From Avena insularis (Eukaryota > Streptophyta > Magnoliopsida > Poales > Poaceae), in the NCBI GenBank assembly GCA_023614405.1, contig CM042688.1:375149331-375213330 (forward strand): DNA of 64,000 bases. Reading direction: 5' to 3'. Under the pieces are notes generated by a model that was given only the letters and a program-made list of their open reading frames with translations, made no database searches and had not been told where the DNA came from. Made by a program: the position numbers and the translations under genes. Positions 12,421 to 24,735 of the stretch are shown piece by piece. The stretch's first letter is position 1. Each line of letters begins with the position of its first letter.

Positions 12421-13905
12421 ATGGCACCACCACGCCGTTCTGAGGAGGACATACCACCGGAACTGGGGGCTGCGTTGGCAAGTATTGCTAATGCCTTGGG
12501 AGTAATCCAGCAGAACTAGCAGCGATTTGAAGAAAGTGTCAGGAGGAATGAGTTTGTTCTGCTACCTCCACCTCCCAAGCGAGGAGACATCAAGAGCTTT
12601 CTGAAGTTTAACCCGCGCCACTTTGAGGTCTATGATCAGCCACTAGATGCTGATGATTGGTTGCGTGAGATGTCAAGGTTGCTAATGACTGCTGATGTTC
12701 CTGAGCAAGAATGGGTAAAATGTGCCACTCACATTCTGAAGGGAGACGCAGCTCTGTGGTGGGAGAATTACCTGAAGGCAAACCACTCTGGTTTTCAGCC
12801 TACTTGGGAGCAGTTCACTGGGGCTTTTAAAGAGCAATATCTGTCAGAAATTGTCATGGAAAGGATGAAGGAAGTGTTTCTCAACCTCAAGCAGCGCAAT
12901 GACAATGTCAATACCTATATCAGAAACTTCATGAATCTTTCTCGGTGTGGTGGCGATGAGATCTCTGATGACAAGAAGAAGCAAAAGAGGTTCAGGCAAG
13001 GGCTCAATGCATCTATCAAATATGCAATCACTCATGCAAGGCCGGGGTCTTTTCTGGAACTCCAACATACAGCTCTGCAGGAAGAAGCAAGTAGGCAAGT
13101 GTTTGAAGAGTCCAAGAAACACAGCCGTGATGCAGCAAGCTCTTCAGCTATGACAGCTCCTTCTAAGTGCCGCGTGTGGGTTCCTAACACCCCACCGCCG
13201 CTCCCGGCTCCACCAAGACCTTCAAGCTACGCAGTAAGGCCACCAAACTCCTTCACCGCGGCTCCTAGGGTCTACAACCACAACTACCCTGGAGCGCCTG
13301 GAGGAGTCCCTGGCTACGCTGCTCCACGTCCACCTGGTGCTTGTTACACTTGTGGGAACACTGGGCATCAACACTGGAGTTGTCCCATGAACAACAAAGC
13401 TCTTCCTCCACCACCTCCAAGACCTGCAGCAAGTTCTTCTATGGTTCGTGCACCTCCACCGCGGGCTCTCAACATCCACACCAAGCCCGAGTCTACTGTT
13501 GCTCGTGCCAACTGTGTCAACGTCGCTCAAGCTGAGCATGCACCTGGAGTGGTGATGGGTACGCTTCCCGTTAACTCAGTCCCTGCACGAGTTTTGTTTG
13601 ATTCTGGTGCTTCGCATTCTTTTGTTTCTCACAAGTTTGCACATGAGCATGATCTGGCTATGGGTCCTGTATTGCATCGTCTTGTGGTACAATCTCCTAG
13701 GTCAAACACGAGGGCTGCTCTTCGTTTGGTGGCTCTTGTGGTACAATCTCCTTGGTCAAACACGAGCATCAGCCATGGCAATCAAATTGAGATTGGTGGC
13801 TCTTCGTTTCTGGCTTCCTTAATTATTCTGGGAAATTCTGACATTGATGTTATCTTGGGCATGGATTGGTTGACAGCAAATGCAGCTGTGATTGATTGTC
13901 TTTGA
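12421..13905 (+). pseudogene. Element C gag and protease
   Basis: The frame starts at ATG 12421 (MAPPRRSEEDIPPELG) and has one internal TAG at 12517-12519. The capsid-like core follows (ILKGDAALWWENYLKA), then a proline-rich linker and a CCHC zinc knuckle (CYTCGNTGHQHWSC, about 13342-13383) for RNA binding. The aspartic protease motif VLFDSGASHSFVSHKFA is intact at about 13585-13640, and the domain ends with ILGMDWL. A 54-bp in-frame tandem duplication (13681-13734 copied at 13735) lies inside the protease. The frame closes at 13905 after a small deletion, and the reading frame resumes downstream in RT. Confidence 0.88.
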
Positions 13906-15359
13906 GCATTTCGGTTTCTCACGAAAATTCTGAAGGCCATATAGTCTATTCTCCAAGTCTGACTTATGCAATTTAGCTTTTCTCTTTGGCGGCTCTAAAT
14001 GATGATGCTATGGAGGCTATTCAGAGTGTTCCGGTGGTCTATGAATTCCCTGATGTTTTTCCTGGAGAGTTGCCAGGTATGCCTCCTGGTCGTGAGGTCG
14101 AGTTTGTGATTGAGCTTGAACCTAGAACCGCTCCTATCTCCAAGCGGCCTTATAAAATGGGTCCTACTGAATTGGCTGAACTCAAATGTCAGCTTGATGA
14201 ATAAGAGAAGTTGGGTTTCATTCATCACAGTACTTCTTCTTGGGGTAGCCCAACCATTTTTGTGAAGAAGCGAGACAAGACTGGTAGACTTTGTGTTGAC
14301 TATCGGGCTCTCAATGCTAAAACCATCAAGAATAAATATCCCCTTCGCGGATTAATGATCTCTTCGACCAGCTAGCTGGAGCTGTGGTATTCTCTAAGCT
14401 AGATTTGAGAAGTGGATATCATCAAATCAAGATCCGCAAGGAAGATGTTCCCAAAACAGATTTCACCACCCGCTATGGCCTTTACGAGTACACTGTCATG
14501 TCTTTCGGTCTCACCAATGCACCTGCCACCTTCTCGAGGCTTATGAACTCGGTTTTCATGGAGTATCTTGATAAGTTTGTTGTGGTCTATCTGGATGACA
14601 TTCTAGTCTATTCTAAGTCAAAGGAAGAACATGAAGAACACCTTCGGTGTGTCCTAAACAAGCTTCATGAGAACCGCCTGTATGCAAAGTTCTCCAAGTG
14701 TGAGTTCTGGCTGCCTGAAGTCACCTATCTTGGTCACGTCATCTCTACCAAGGGCATTGCCGTCAACCCAGAAACTGTTCGGACAATTGTTGACTGGCTT
14801 CCACCCAAAAATGTCAAAGAAGTCTGGAGTTTCCTTGGTTTGGCTAGTTACTACCGTTGCTTCGTTCAGAATTTCTCGAAGATTGCAAAGCCTCTTACCG
14901 ATCTCCTCAAGAAAGGCAAGAAATACCTTTGGACTCCTGCATGTCAAGCAAGCTTTGAAACCCTCAAAGAGAAGCTCACTTCCACACCAGTATTAATTCC
15001 TCCAGATACATCAAAGCCTTTCCAGATATTCTGTGACGCCTCTTTACAAGGATTGGGTGCGGTCCTTATGCAAGAAAAACAAGTTGTTGCTTATGCTTCT
15101 CGACAGTTGAAGATGCATGAGCTCAACTATCCAACACATGACCTCAAACCCACAGCAGTTGTCTTTGCTTTGAAAGTATGGGGGCACTACTTGCTTGGCA
15201 ACCGTTGTGAGATCTTTTCTGATCACAAGAGTCTGAAATATATCTTCACACAACCTAATATCAACCTTCATTAGAGGAGGTGGATTGAAGCAATTAATGA
15301 TTTCGATCTGACCATCAACTACACTCCAGGCAAATATAGTTATGGCCGATGCTCTCAGC
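13906..15359 (+). pseudogene. Element C reverse transcriptase and RNase H
   Basis: The RT begins around 14030 (VVYEFPDVFPGELPGMPPG), is stopped by TAA at 14202-14204, frameshifts near 14345, and is then open from 14384 to 15274. The polymerase motif is intact as [13 protein letters not shown] at about 14580-14620. RNase H starts about 15020 ([18 protein letters not shown]) and continues past a TAG at 15272-15274 to a frameshift near 15340. The substitutions look like ordinary decay of a once complete polyprotein. Cell role: reverse transcription of element RNA in virus-like particles. Confidence 0.9.
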
Positions 15360-16877
15360 CGAAAAGCTTATGTCAACAACCTCATGGTGGAAGAACAACA
15401 GCCTCTCTTGTGCGAGGAATTCCGCCAGCTCAACCTTGAAATTGTGGATCAAGGGTATCTTCTAAACCTTCTGGAAACCCCTCTCTTGGAAGAAAAAGTT
15501 CGCTCCATTCAGCTTCCGAAGTATGAGTCCATCCATGTCGACGACCAAGGCGCTCTATTCTTTGAACATCGGATGTTTGTTCCGAACTACCCGGGTTTAA
15601 GAGAGCAAGTTCTCAAGGAGGCGCATGATTCTGTTCTTTCTATCCACCCTGGCAGCACTAAGATGTACATGGATCTGAAAACACAATATTGGTGGCCTGG
15701 GTTGAAACGATATTGTGCCAAGTATGTCTCAGAGTGATGTGCGCAGAGTTAAAGCTGTCCATCAGAAACCTTCCGGTCTTCTACAGCCATTGAAGCCTCT
15801 GGAATGGAAATGGGAGAAAGTAGAGATGGACTTCATAACTGGTTTTCCAAGGTCACAGAAGGGCAACAATGCAATATTTGTTGTTATTGACAGGCTTTCT
15901 AAAGTGGCTCACTTCTTTCCCGTCAATGAAACAATTTCTGCAATTCAGTTGGTTGAGCTATATATCAACAGAATTGTCTCTCTGTATGGGGTTCCTCTTG
16001 AGATCAGCTCAGACCGTGGAAGCATCTTCACTTCCAAGTTCTGGGGAAGTTTACAAAATGCGTTGGGAACAAAGTTGAACTTCAGCACAGCTTACCACCC
16101 TCAGTCGCAAGGACAAGTTGAAAGGATCAATCAGATTCTAGAAAATATGCTCCGTGCTGGCGTCATATCTTTCGGCATGAAGGGGGAAGTATGCCTTCTT
16201 ATGCTGAGTTCTCTTACAACAATAGCTTCCATAAGAGTCTAAAGATGGCACCATTTGAGGTTCTCCATGGACGCAAATGCAGAACTCTGATTGGTTGGTC
16301 GGGCGCAGGTGAAAGAACATTGTTTGGTCCCGACATTGTAACTCAAGCGGAGGAGAAGGTTAACATCATTCTTGAAAACCTGAAGGTTGCTCAAAGTCGC
16401 CAGAAGAGCAACTATGACAGAAAGCACACGGACATGGAGTATGTCCCTGGTGATCTCGTTTACCTTCGTGTCACTCCCATGAGGGGCACGCACCAGTTTG
16501 GTATCAAAGGAAAGCTGGTTCCTAGATACATCGGTCCTTTCAATGTTCGTGGAAGAAGAGGAGAAGTCGCTTATGCTCTTGAGCTCCCTGAAAAACTCAA
16601 GGTCCATGATGTTTTCCATATCTCTCAACTCAAGAAGTGCTTCAAGGATCCCGGCAGGACCGTGGACCATGAGCTCATCAATATCCAAGAAGATCTATCT
16701 TATCAAGAACACCCCACAAAAATCCTAGAAGTCACAGAAAGAAGGACTCGCAACAAGTCCATCAAGTTCTGCAAGGTGCAATAGTCGCACCATTCCGTTG
16801 ATAAAGCCACTTGGGAATGCGAGGATGAGCTCCGTACCAAGTATCCTACCCTCTTCGTGTCTTCTTCTTCTTCCTAG
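15342..16877 (+). pseudogene. Element C integrase with chromodomain-like tail
   Basis: The zinc-binding part is recognisable (IHPGSTKMYMDLKTQYWW), but a frameshift near 15725 falls at its Cys pair. The catalytic core follows with Asp in MDFITGFP, Asp in ISSDRGSIF, and Glu in GQVERINQ, so the DDE triad survives. Another frameshift lies near 16190. The C-terminal part (GPFNVRGRRGEVAYALELP, VHDVFHISQLKKC) passes a TAG at 16782-16784, where a Trp is expected, and ends at 16875-16877 after ATWECEDELRTKYPTLF. This tail is the chromodomain-like region seen in Tekay/Del elements and is thought to steer integration to chromatin. Confidence 0.88.
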
Positions 16878-16901
16878 AATCTCGGGGCGAGATTCCTGTT
16901 T

Positions 16902-16914
16902 AGTGGGGGAGAGT
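16902..16914 (+). promoter_or_regulatory. Polypurine tract of element C
   Basis: AGTGGGGGAGAGT abuts the 3' LTR, which begins at 16915, as expected for the plus-strand primer of reverse transcription. Confidence 0.8.
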
Positions 16915-19900
16915 TGTAGCACCCCATCTGTCTAACATCTGTAATGCTACATGGTCTAAAAATAAAATGCTACTTCCTACATATAATTGTTGCATCATAA
17001 TTATATCATGCTCATGTCATCATGCCACCTTGCATTTGAGCATCATATAAAATCCTTTTCCTTTTGGTTCTTATCTCATATGCATTATTAATTGTATTTG
17101 CCTCTTGATATATGGTATTTGGTTCTTGATAAATGCTTGATGCCCAAGTTGAGTTGGGGGCATATCTTTTATTTAACTCCACCACCTTTTCTTGTCACCA
17201 CCTTATAATTCCACCATCCTAATTATACATGAGCTTTTACATTTCCCTTTGGCATTTAAATCTAGCTCATATGTGTTGGGGTGCATCCACTTCTTTCTAC
17301 ATGCTTCCATACATGATACATGTTGTTCTCACAATATTGATTAAGGGAAGCCTTATGTCCACTTTTGCATGACATGTGAGTAGAAATGTGGCATCTAAGT
17401 TTTTATATGGATTTATTTACTATATTCTCATGTATGGAGCTATATTTGGCTACAAGTGATCTAGTGGAAAAATACACACTACCATAGTCATTTATCCACA
17501 TACATGTGCATATACTAATTATTTCCATATGTCAACCAAGCTTCTTCTTTGAATGATTTTAGTCAAACACTTTGGCATGCATGCAAGAATATATGACCAT
17601 GATTGAAGATAGTTGTTTTCACAACTAGAATTAGTGGCATTTAATACTTGTGCATGGCCCATGCAAGTCCCTCACTTGTTTTTCTATTTTGGGTTCCTTT
17701 GGAATATTTTTGGGTGGTGTTTGTTTGAACTCAATTGAACAAATGAACCCATTTAAATACTTCTTTTCCACTTGTCCTCCACCTTGCTCTCTTTTAGTGT
17801 TTTCCTCCTTGCCAAGTATACATGGGATATATTTTGTTTTCACAAAACTTGATCATGTGCATGAGGCATGCAAGATCTTTTATTTCTTTCACCTCTCTCT
17901 CTTTTGGTCCTATTGTTTTCTTCCTTGTCATAGGTTAGACTCTTGGTGTTGCTTAGCTACTCTAAAACCTAGCTCATCCATCATGTGGTTTTTCCCTCTC
18001 TCCTCTTCTATCTAAACCGAGTCCCCTCTCTCTCTCTAAACCTGGCTTCTACACACTTCCCTCACACCCTAACCACCCTTCCTAGCTTCGGCTATACCCT
18101 CTCCTTTCTAACCTAGCCACCACCCCACCCTTTCTCTCTACCATGCCGAGCCCCCCTCTAGCCCTAACCCTAGCTGAGCACCCTCCTCTCTCGGTTCCTC
18201 TCTCGCTACCAAGCTGGTCCTACCTGAGCCACCCTTCCTCTCTGCCTGGCCAAGCTGCAGCCACCACCCCTAGGTCTGAGCCTAGCCAAGCACGTGAGGA
18301 GGAGGAACAAAAAGGTGGCCACCACCTTGTCTATCCCGAGCCTCCCCATGGCATCTCCCCTCCCGTCCCTATCTACCCCTCTCCTCCGCCTTGCATTACC
18401 CAGATCCACCCAGGGCCCTGCCCTTACACCCCTCCTTCCCCACCTACCACTAACCCTCTCTCTTCCAACTCCGGCAGCCACCGTCGGTTTTCCTCTCGGC
18501 CACAGCATACCAGGAGGCGGGCGTGGTGTGTGGGCTCTCGAGGAAGGCCAGGAGGACCCCGGCGTCGCCCATGTCCATGCTGTCGAGGAGGAGGAAGCCC
18601 CAGACCTGCTACACGACGTCGAACCCGACGAAAACCCTACCTCGCCATCCGCTTGCTTCGCCGTCGCTCTCCTGCGTGCCCAGCCGATCCAACGCCACCA
18701 ACCTCCCCGCGGTGAGCAGACGTACCCCTCTGACACCCTCTCCTCGTCCTGCTCTTCCTGTACGCACGGATCTCTCCGTCGGACGCTCTCAGGGCACCGC
18801 CGTTCGCAGTTGCTCTCCGACGTTGCACCCTACTAGGGTCATCTTGCCGCGCCACGTTTACCCAGCACCAACCCCCTGTTAGCCCAGTGGTCGCCGCCGC
18901 CTGCGCGCGCGCTCCAGATCACGGGATCGAGCCCCCGCCGGCCTCTGTTTTCCATCTGCGCCCCTGCCTTTTTGCGCACACAACCCGCGGTCCAGCCGGC
19001 CCCACCTGTTAGTCGTTGTGGTAATTTTACAAAAAGGTACCCAGGTTTTGGAATCCTCAACCCGTGCTCCCTGTCCGCGCCATGTGGCTGCGCCCGGTTC
19101 GCGAGCCCGCGCGTGGCCCCGCACACAACCGACCCCAGCTGTCAACTTCACGGGCTGGGTAACGCCATGATGAGAAAAAGCCCTGCCAGCGCCGCGATTG
19201 ACCAGCTTGCCCACTGTCACCACCATTTGTGTATTAGCTGCCTCTGTGTGCAAAAAGTCATGTGATCTTTTTCTGTTAATAACAATAATTCCAGAAATAG
19301 TTTAATCTGTTTTAAATCCAGAAATTAATAACATTTTATTAATAAATCCAAATAATACAAATGACATATGTTTTTGAATCAGAAAAATGTGAGGATTTCA
19401 AATCTGGCATCTAAATTAATGTTTGACTATTTTAAATTTTCGAATTTTTTTATTTGCAATAAACATGCATTTTCTATTTATGCATTCCATGTTCTGAATT
19501 GCAGCATGCATCATATAAATATTAAGTGGACAGCAAGTGTTATGGGAGCAAAACATGACTAAAACTTAATAAAACGCTTTATTCTTGTACCCCACACCTC
19601 ACCCATGCCATGCTACGTTATTGCCATGTAAATTGTGCATCATTCATCATGGCATGCTTGTTTGCTTGTCGCATTTTATTTATATGTTTGTGCACTTTAT
19701 TTATGTTGGCCCTTGTTTGTTTGGTTCTTCTTTCGAATAGACGCCGAGCAGGGGAAATATCAGGAATCCCAGGAGTACTACCCATATCCGTCTCTCGGTT
19801 CAACTGAGCTGCCAGGCAAGCACTACCACATGCTTGCATACATATAGTACCTATTGCCTCTATCTTATTCTTGCATCATTGAGTCGCGATTGCATTAAAT

Positions 19901-21541
19901 TGAATCCCAAGTATTGCATAGCCTTTACTTTTAAACCCCACCGAAGCTTGTTCCTCCATCCCATGAGCCATTACTACAGTAGTTGTTTGAGCCATGCGAG
20001 TGGTAGAACAGCATGTGTAGGGTATGTGAGTGTCTGATGGATAACGAGGTACCTAAACAACTTAACCTGAGTAGTAATGGGATAACTAATGAAAGAGGCA
20101 CCGGTGAGCAATATCTGTTATTTGTTTTTTCATGCTCACTTGTGTCCCGTAGGACCCCGAGTACTTGATTCCTGTTCCTTGACTATTCGCACTATCCACA
20201 TCCGGGAGGCCTTATGGACCCCCCTGAGCCAGAGCTTGATTCATTTCTATTTCTTGGGGCCACAACTAGTTTGGGGTTTTATTACTATCCTGTACTTATG
20301 CCATGCTTTACTTCTTTATTTATGATTGTACGTGGAGCACCTGTATTGTTTTGGATCGTGACACGTTTTTGCTGTATCGACAAGCCCAGTCACACTTTCG
20401 GGTTCCCAGTCGTTTACCGCCGTCCACACAAACCCTGGGTCCGTTCCGGAGCCGGCCAACTTCGTTGCGGGTAGCTTAGTGGGGTGGCCCCCTGAAATAT
20501 TTTATGAATCCTGTGATCGCTTTGTCGTGAATGCCTCGTTGGGTTTTGAGTTGGTTTTTCCGAGGTTGATCGAGGGTATGTTGCTATTTGTGCACCCCTG
20601 TAGGGTAAATCTTTCTGAAAGCCGTGTCCACGGTTATGGATGACTTGGAGCACAGTTTCTCGATCATAGACAAGTATAACTAAAGTACCGTTTTTAATTT
20701 GACTAAATACCTGACTAGTAAGTAGCGCAATCCTCATGGAATGGTTAATAAAACTGCCAACGGATGGGTTGTTCGTCTACTTTCTCATTGGTAAGCGAGA
20801 AAGAGGCTGTATCTGTTACTTTATACCGTTATAACTGGTGTTCCTAATTAACGGACATCCGTCTATTATTGGTTAGGCGGATGGTTAGCGACTATCTATA
20901 GACTTGTTAGTATTATCTTTTGCTGCAATTGCGTCACCCCAGGTTATGTCCCCTTTAGAGGCATAAAGACTTGCTGAGTACCCCTAGGGTCTCACACGAT
21001 AAATTGTTTGATTCCGATGAACAGGTGTATTCGCAAGATGGATACTGGGTGGAGGAGACATATGATGTTGGCAACGATCACGCGGTGTAGAGATTCCGGG
21101 GATGGGGATCCGCGAGATCTGTGGGCGGGATGTGCTTACTTATGTGCCATCTTATGCCGATTTGCTTCTTGTTCGTACTCGAATCTTGTTTCCCGCTTCC
21201 GCTTGATACTCTGATGGTTGATGTATGAGGAGCTATCCTAAACTATTATCTCTATCTAGGACATTTGGATCTAGCCGTATGGCGTTGCAATATTTCAATT
21301 TCTTTTAGATGGAATGGCTCTGAGAACTGTTGTAAGGTAGCTTGCATACATACTCACTTGTGTATGTATTTGATCTCTTCGCCTGTTGCTACACCGCTCG
21401 CTCTTGTCCCGATGTCTTGGAAGTGGTTAGGACGGCCGACGGGTCTACACGTGGGTGGCCCCTGGGCCCCCGCTGTACTATTTTAACCACTTCCGGTTCA
21501 TCCAGGCTTGAACTTAGAGCGTAGGGTCTGAGGTAGTTACA
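16915..21541 (+). repeat. Element C 3' LTR
   Basis: This is the 4627-bp partner of 6908-11550, starting TGTAGCACCC and ending TAGTTACA. High similarity with a few block indels suggests a fairly recent insertion compared with the layers it sits in. Confidence 0.93.
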
Positions 21542-23729
21542 GTGGAGGGACAAGTGTTTCTACGTCCACGACCAGAAGGCCGACGGAGACCACTACGGAC
21601 TCGCGCCCTTCGACGCCATGACGCCGTGCAGGAGGAGGCGCTCCTAGAAGAACGTGATTATGCCTGGCGAGTTTGCGGAGACAGATATGCTATACAAGCG
21701 CGTCTGCGACCTCGAGAGTCGCATGGGAAAGGAGGAGGGAGGCTACGCCCTCATTCGCACATGGCTGCACCATCGCGTCAAGCCCCTGCAGGCCAGAGTC
21801 CACCCCATGTTCTAGTGGACTGGCACGGACGATGTCACTCGTGTGTCTGCCGATGGCATGTTCGCGAGCGAGGTAGACAAAAGGGTGTGACTGGTCACCA
21901 AGTACACCATCAAGGATGCGCTCCCTAGTGAACCAGTCGTTCCTCCGTTTGATGCTGCTAACCATCCTCCTGAGGTACGGTTGTGCTACGTTGTAGCTTT
22001 GTTTGTCGATTGCTTCTTTGTTGTTTCTTGACTTTGTGCTCAATTATTTTCTGTATGCAGGATTGGGCGGTGTCACCCTGTATGCCCCCTCTTCCTGAGG
22101 GGGTTATCCATCGTGAAGCCTTGGAAGAGGACGAGTCGGAGTCGACCGTCCCATCTGATGTGGAGGAGGAAGCCCCCGAGTCGAGTAGTCCGGATACTCG
22201 CAAGTGTTAGCGCAGCGATGATTCAGATGCGTCATCCCCTTTGACTCTGGAAGGTGCATGTGTTGGTGCAGAGTCACCGATCCCTGCCGTTCCTGTGAGT
22301 GCCATGGTGCCATCCTCTCGCAAGAAGATGCGGCTGCCGAAGGAATCATCGTCAGAGTCAGGGGATCAAACCTTGGACTTTGATAAGTTTGATTGGTAAG
22401 TATTCGAGTCTTCCTTTTTGGTTCTTGTTTGGAGTTGCCCTTTCTTGACATTGGTTTTGTTTTGCAGCCAACAAGCATCGTCATCTTCTGGTGACGTACA
22501 ATTTTTGAAAGAATCTGGAGTTGCAACCTCCAAAGCTAAGAAAGTGGCTGAGCGTACTCCACCTCCTCCATTGGCAGCCCACTCCGGCCATAATTCATCG
22601 AGTTCTCCGCATGATGTGGAGCACCAGATGTAAGTGTGGTATTTTGTTTCCTCTATTTTTGCAGTTGAATGTACCATTTTCTGTCATCTTGCTTATCCTT
22701 TGCTATTGTTTTCCTATCGCAGCTTATTGTGAAGGAAGCCGCTCGCTTAGTGGAGCAAGTTCTTGTGATGGGTCACCAGCATGCAATGATGGATACTCGC
22801 CACCACGCAGTTGAAAGTAAGTGTCCTGCTTCTTCTTCGTCTTGTTTGTGATATATTCGACTGATATCCTGTTTTTGTTTGTTTCATATCTGAGCATAAT
22901 GCACTCCTCCGTGACACCGCTTCCCTTGAAAAGGCGCTTGCCGCAGCGGTAATGAGTCGAAATGAGGCAATCGCAACACGTGACGAGTCGCGGAAATGCG
23001 AGGAGGACCTGCACGCCTCTGTTGCGGCTAGAGAGAAGTTGTTCGAGGAACAACTCTTCTCGATCGCCAAGGCTCTCTCAGGTACCTTGTCTGGATTTCA
23101 TTATTGTTCTTCTTGCGAATTTGTCATTGGTGCTGACCTTCGTGCCCATGCATGGGTTCTGTGTAGATGCCAGCGATTTGAGCTTCGACCCTCAATCCCT
23201 CCGTCGTGACGATGCCTTGGCGAGTGCCCTTTCAGCAGTCGAGGACCGCAGCACCGCCGTTCAAGGCATACTCTGCAAGGCCAAGGGCGTGCTCAGTCGC
23301 CTCCGGGAAGAGCTGGCGCCCAAGGCTGAGCTAATCGAGAATATGGACGAGCTGGTGGAGTCTCTTGCTGGGGGTGTCCCTGCAGGCTTCAAGAACTCGC
23401 TCCGTGCGGCAGGTGCTTCGATGTCACTCGCCATGGTTCAAGCCCATGGAATCAAAATTGATCCTGCGGCGGTCTCCAAGGCAATGCCTGTCAACGCCGA
23501 TGGCCAGAAGGTAGTCTTTGCTCCCTTCGCAACTGCTTGTGGCAAGTATGGACCGCAGCTGATCAATACAGTTGTGAAGTACTCTGAGGAGCTTCAGCGC
23601 ACCAAGAAAGTTGCGAAGGCTGCGATGTCAGGGGCCGGCGGGAAGTCTGTGGCATCTGATACTGCCACAGACTCGATGAGGCCCCCAAAGCCGAAGTCGA
23701 AGTCGAAGAAGCCAGTCGCTCCTCAGTAG
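21542..23729 (+). pseudogene. Antisense gene of element B, 3' exons ('putative gypsy-type transposon' family with coiled coil)
   Basis: This continues the gene split at 6907. The exon from 21542 reads WRDKCFYVHDQKADGDHYG and holds three in-frame stops. Introns can be placed by consensus borders: 21975-22060 (GTACGG...TATGCAG), 22396-22467 (GTAAGT...TTTGCAG), about 22630-22722, about 22818-22898 and about 23081-23166. The exon at 22899-23080 encodes a charged, coiled-coil-like segment (RDTASLEKALAAAVMSRNEA). The last exon, 23167-23729, is fully open (ASDLSFDPQSLRRDDALASA to KPKSKSKKPVAPQ) and has a basic tail. The domain is known only as an associate of plant gypsy elements. An acidic Ser-rich middle region and the introns resemble a cellular gene more than a retroviral one. 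Confidence 0.72.
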
Positions 23730-24735
23730 TCGCATCTTGTAATAGTTAAATATATTATGCCTTTGTCAAGAACATGCATGTTGGCGAGTGTATCTGCTGA
23801 TACTTTTGTTAATCTTGAATGCACTAGAATCTTTTGTCTATGCCTCGCCTTAGTCCTCTTATTGTCTCTTGCTTGACTTGTGGCAGGGCACATCGAGTGA
23901 TCCTTTGAGGGAGCCTCAGGATTCGCCGCCCCTTGATGACACTTTGGCACCGCCGCGCTCAAGGGTGGTGGAGCTCTCTCTGCTCTTGCGACTCTGTGAC
24001 CGCGTGAAGCAGTTGGAGCGTGAATTTCCCGTATTCCACGGAAATGCAGACGTATGGAAGTCGAAAGCGGAGAAAGCCTCCGCCCGAGAACAATATCTGC
24101 TAGGGGAGGTGACGCAATTGGGTGATCAATTCAAATGTTAGTCTTCATCTTTCCTGTCGTTTCCTTGTAGTCACTCGCAGTAGTTCGTTGTTCTCATATT
24201 TTTCCTTTGCTTGGATAGTTATCAGTGCCCGCCATCCACAGGATGAGAAGGATCGTATTGCCATTCGCATGAATGACCTGACCCAAGAGCAGTTGCAGGC
24301 GAGTGGGTACTTCTAGGTAGATCATGATCGCGCAATCGCATTGGCGACCTTGCAGGATCACGTATCACGAGTGCTTCATTTCTGGAAGAAGTCGCAGTCA
24401 TGCTTGAGAAATATTTACCAGATGATGTTCCCGTTGGACGTCGTTCGATCGAGCCTGCTAGCCCTTCTCTCTAGATTCCAGGACTTGAGTGCGGTCCGCG
24501 AGTGTATGCGGCAATAGTTAGTGGTTGGTGCCAAAGCTGCGCTGTCACTGGTGCGACTGCATAGGCCGTATGTGGATGTTGCAGCAATTGCAGCTGGACC
24601 ACTGGCGTCGCCAGCGGGTTCTTGTTAGAACAGGGTGCCGCATTACTAGGCAGTGGATCGCCCAACAGAGGAGATCATCGACTTCTTCGAGGAGCAGACC
24701 AATGTTCCCTTGCTGCAACAGTAGTTTTAGTTTGT
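23730..24735 (+). pseudogene. Second, partial antisense module of element B, related to the C-terminal part of the first
   Basis: After a short AT-rich spacer, an exon-like stretch from about 23886 to 24138 encodes VVELSLLLRLCDRVKQLERE, a coiled-coil-like sequence. It is followed by an intron-like gap and then the segment from about 24222 (DEKDRIAIRMNDLTQEQLQA). Downstream frames include DVVRSSLLALLSRFQDLSAV and VGAKAALSLVRLHRPYVDVA. The latter resembles in layout the AGASMSLAMVQAHGIKID region of the preceding gene and the C-terminus of many plant gypsy-associated proteins. There are at least four in-frame stops. It may be the tail of a duplicated antisense gene or of a fused neighbour; no start was found. 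Confidence 0.55.

Larger units (their letters stand above)
6908..21541 (+). mobile_element. Element C: Tekay/Del-like Ty3/gypsy retrotransposon
   Basis: The ends are TGTAGCATCC at 6908 and GTAGTTACA at 21541, flanked by GTGGA (6903-6907 and 21542-21546). The LTRs are 6908-11550 (4643 bp) and 16915-21541 (4627 bp). The PBS is at 11553-11568, the polypurine tract at 16902-16914, and plus-strand gag-pol spans 12421-16877. Total length is 14.6 kb. The long LTRs, the tRNA-Met-type PBS and the chromodomain-like C-terminus of integrase fit the Tekay/Del clade. Several stops and frameshifts show it is dead. It is the innermost and therefore the youngest layer of the D-A-B-C stack. Confidence 0.93.

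Noticed and set aside
21673..22043. Minus-strand frames across the antisense gene of B
   Set aside because: They are shadows of the plus-strand exons, which show family motifs and splice borders.
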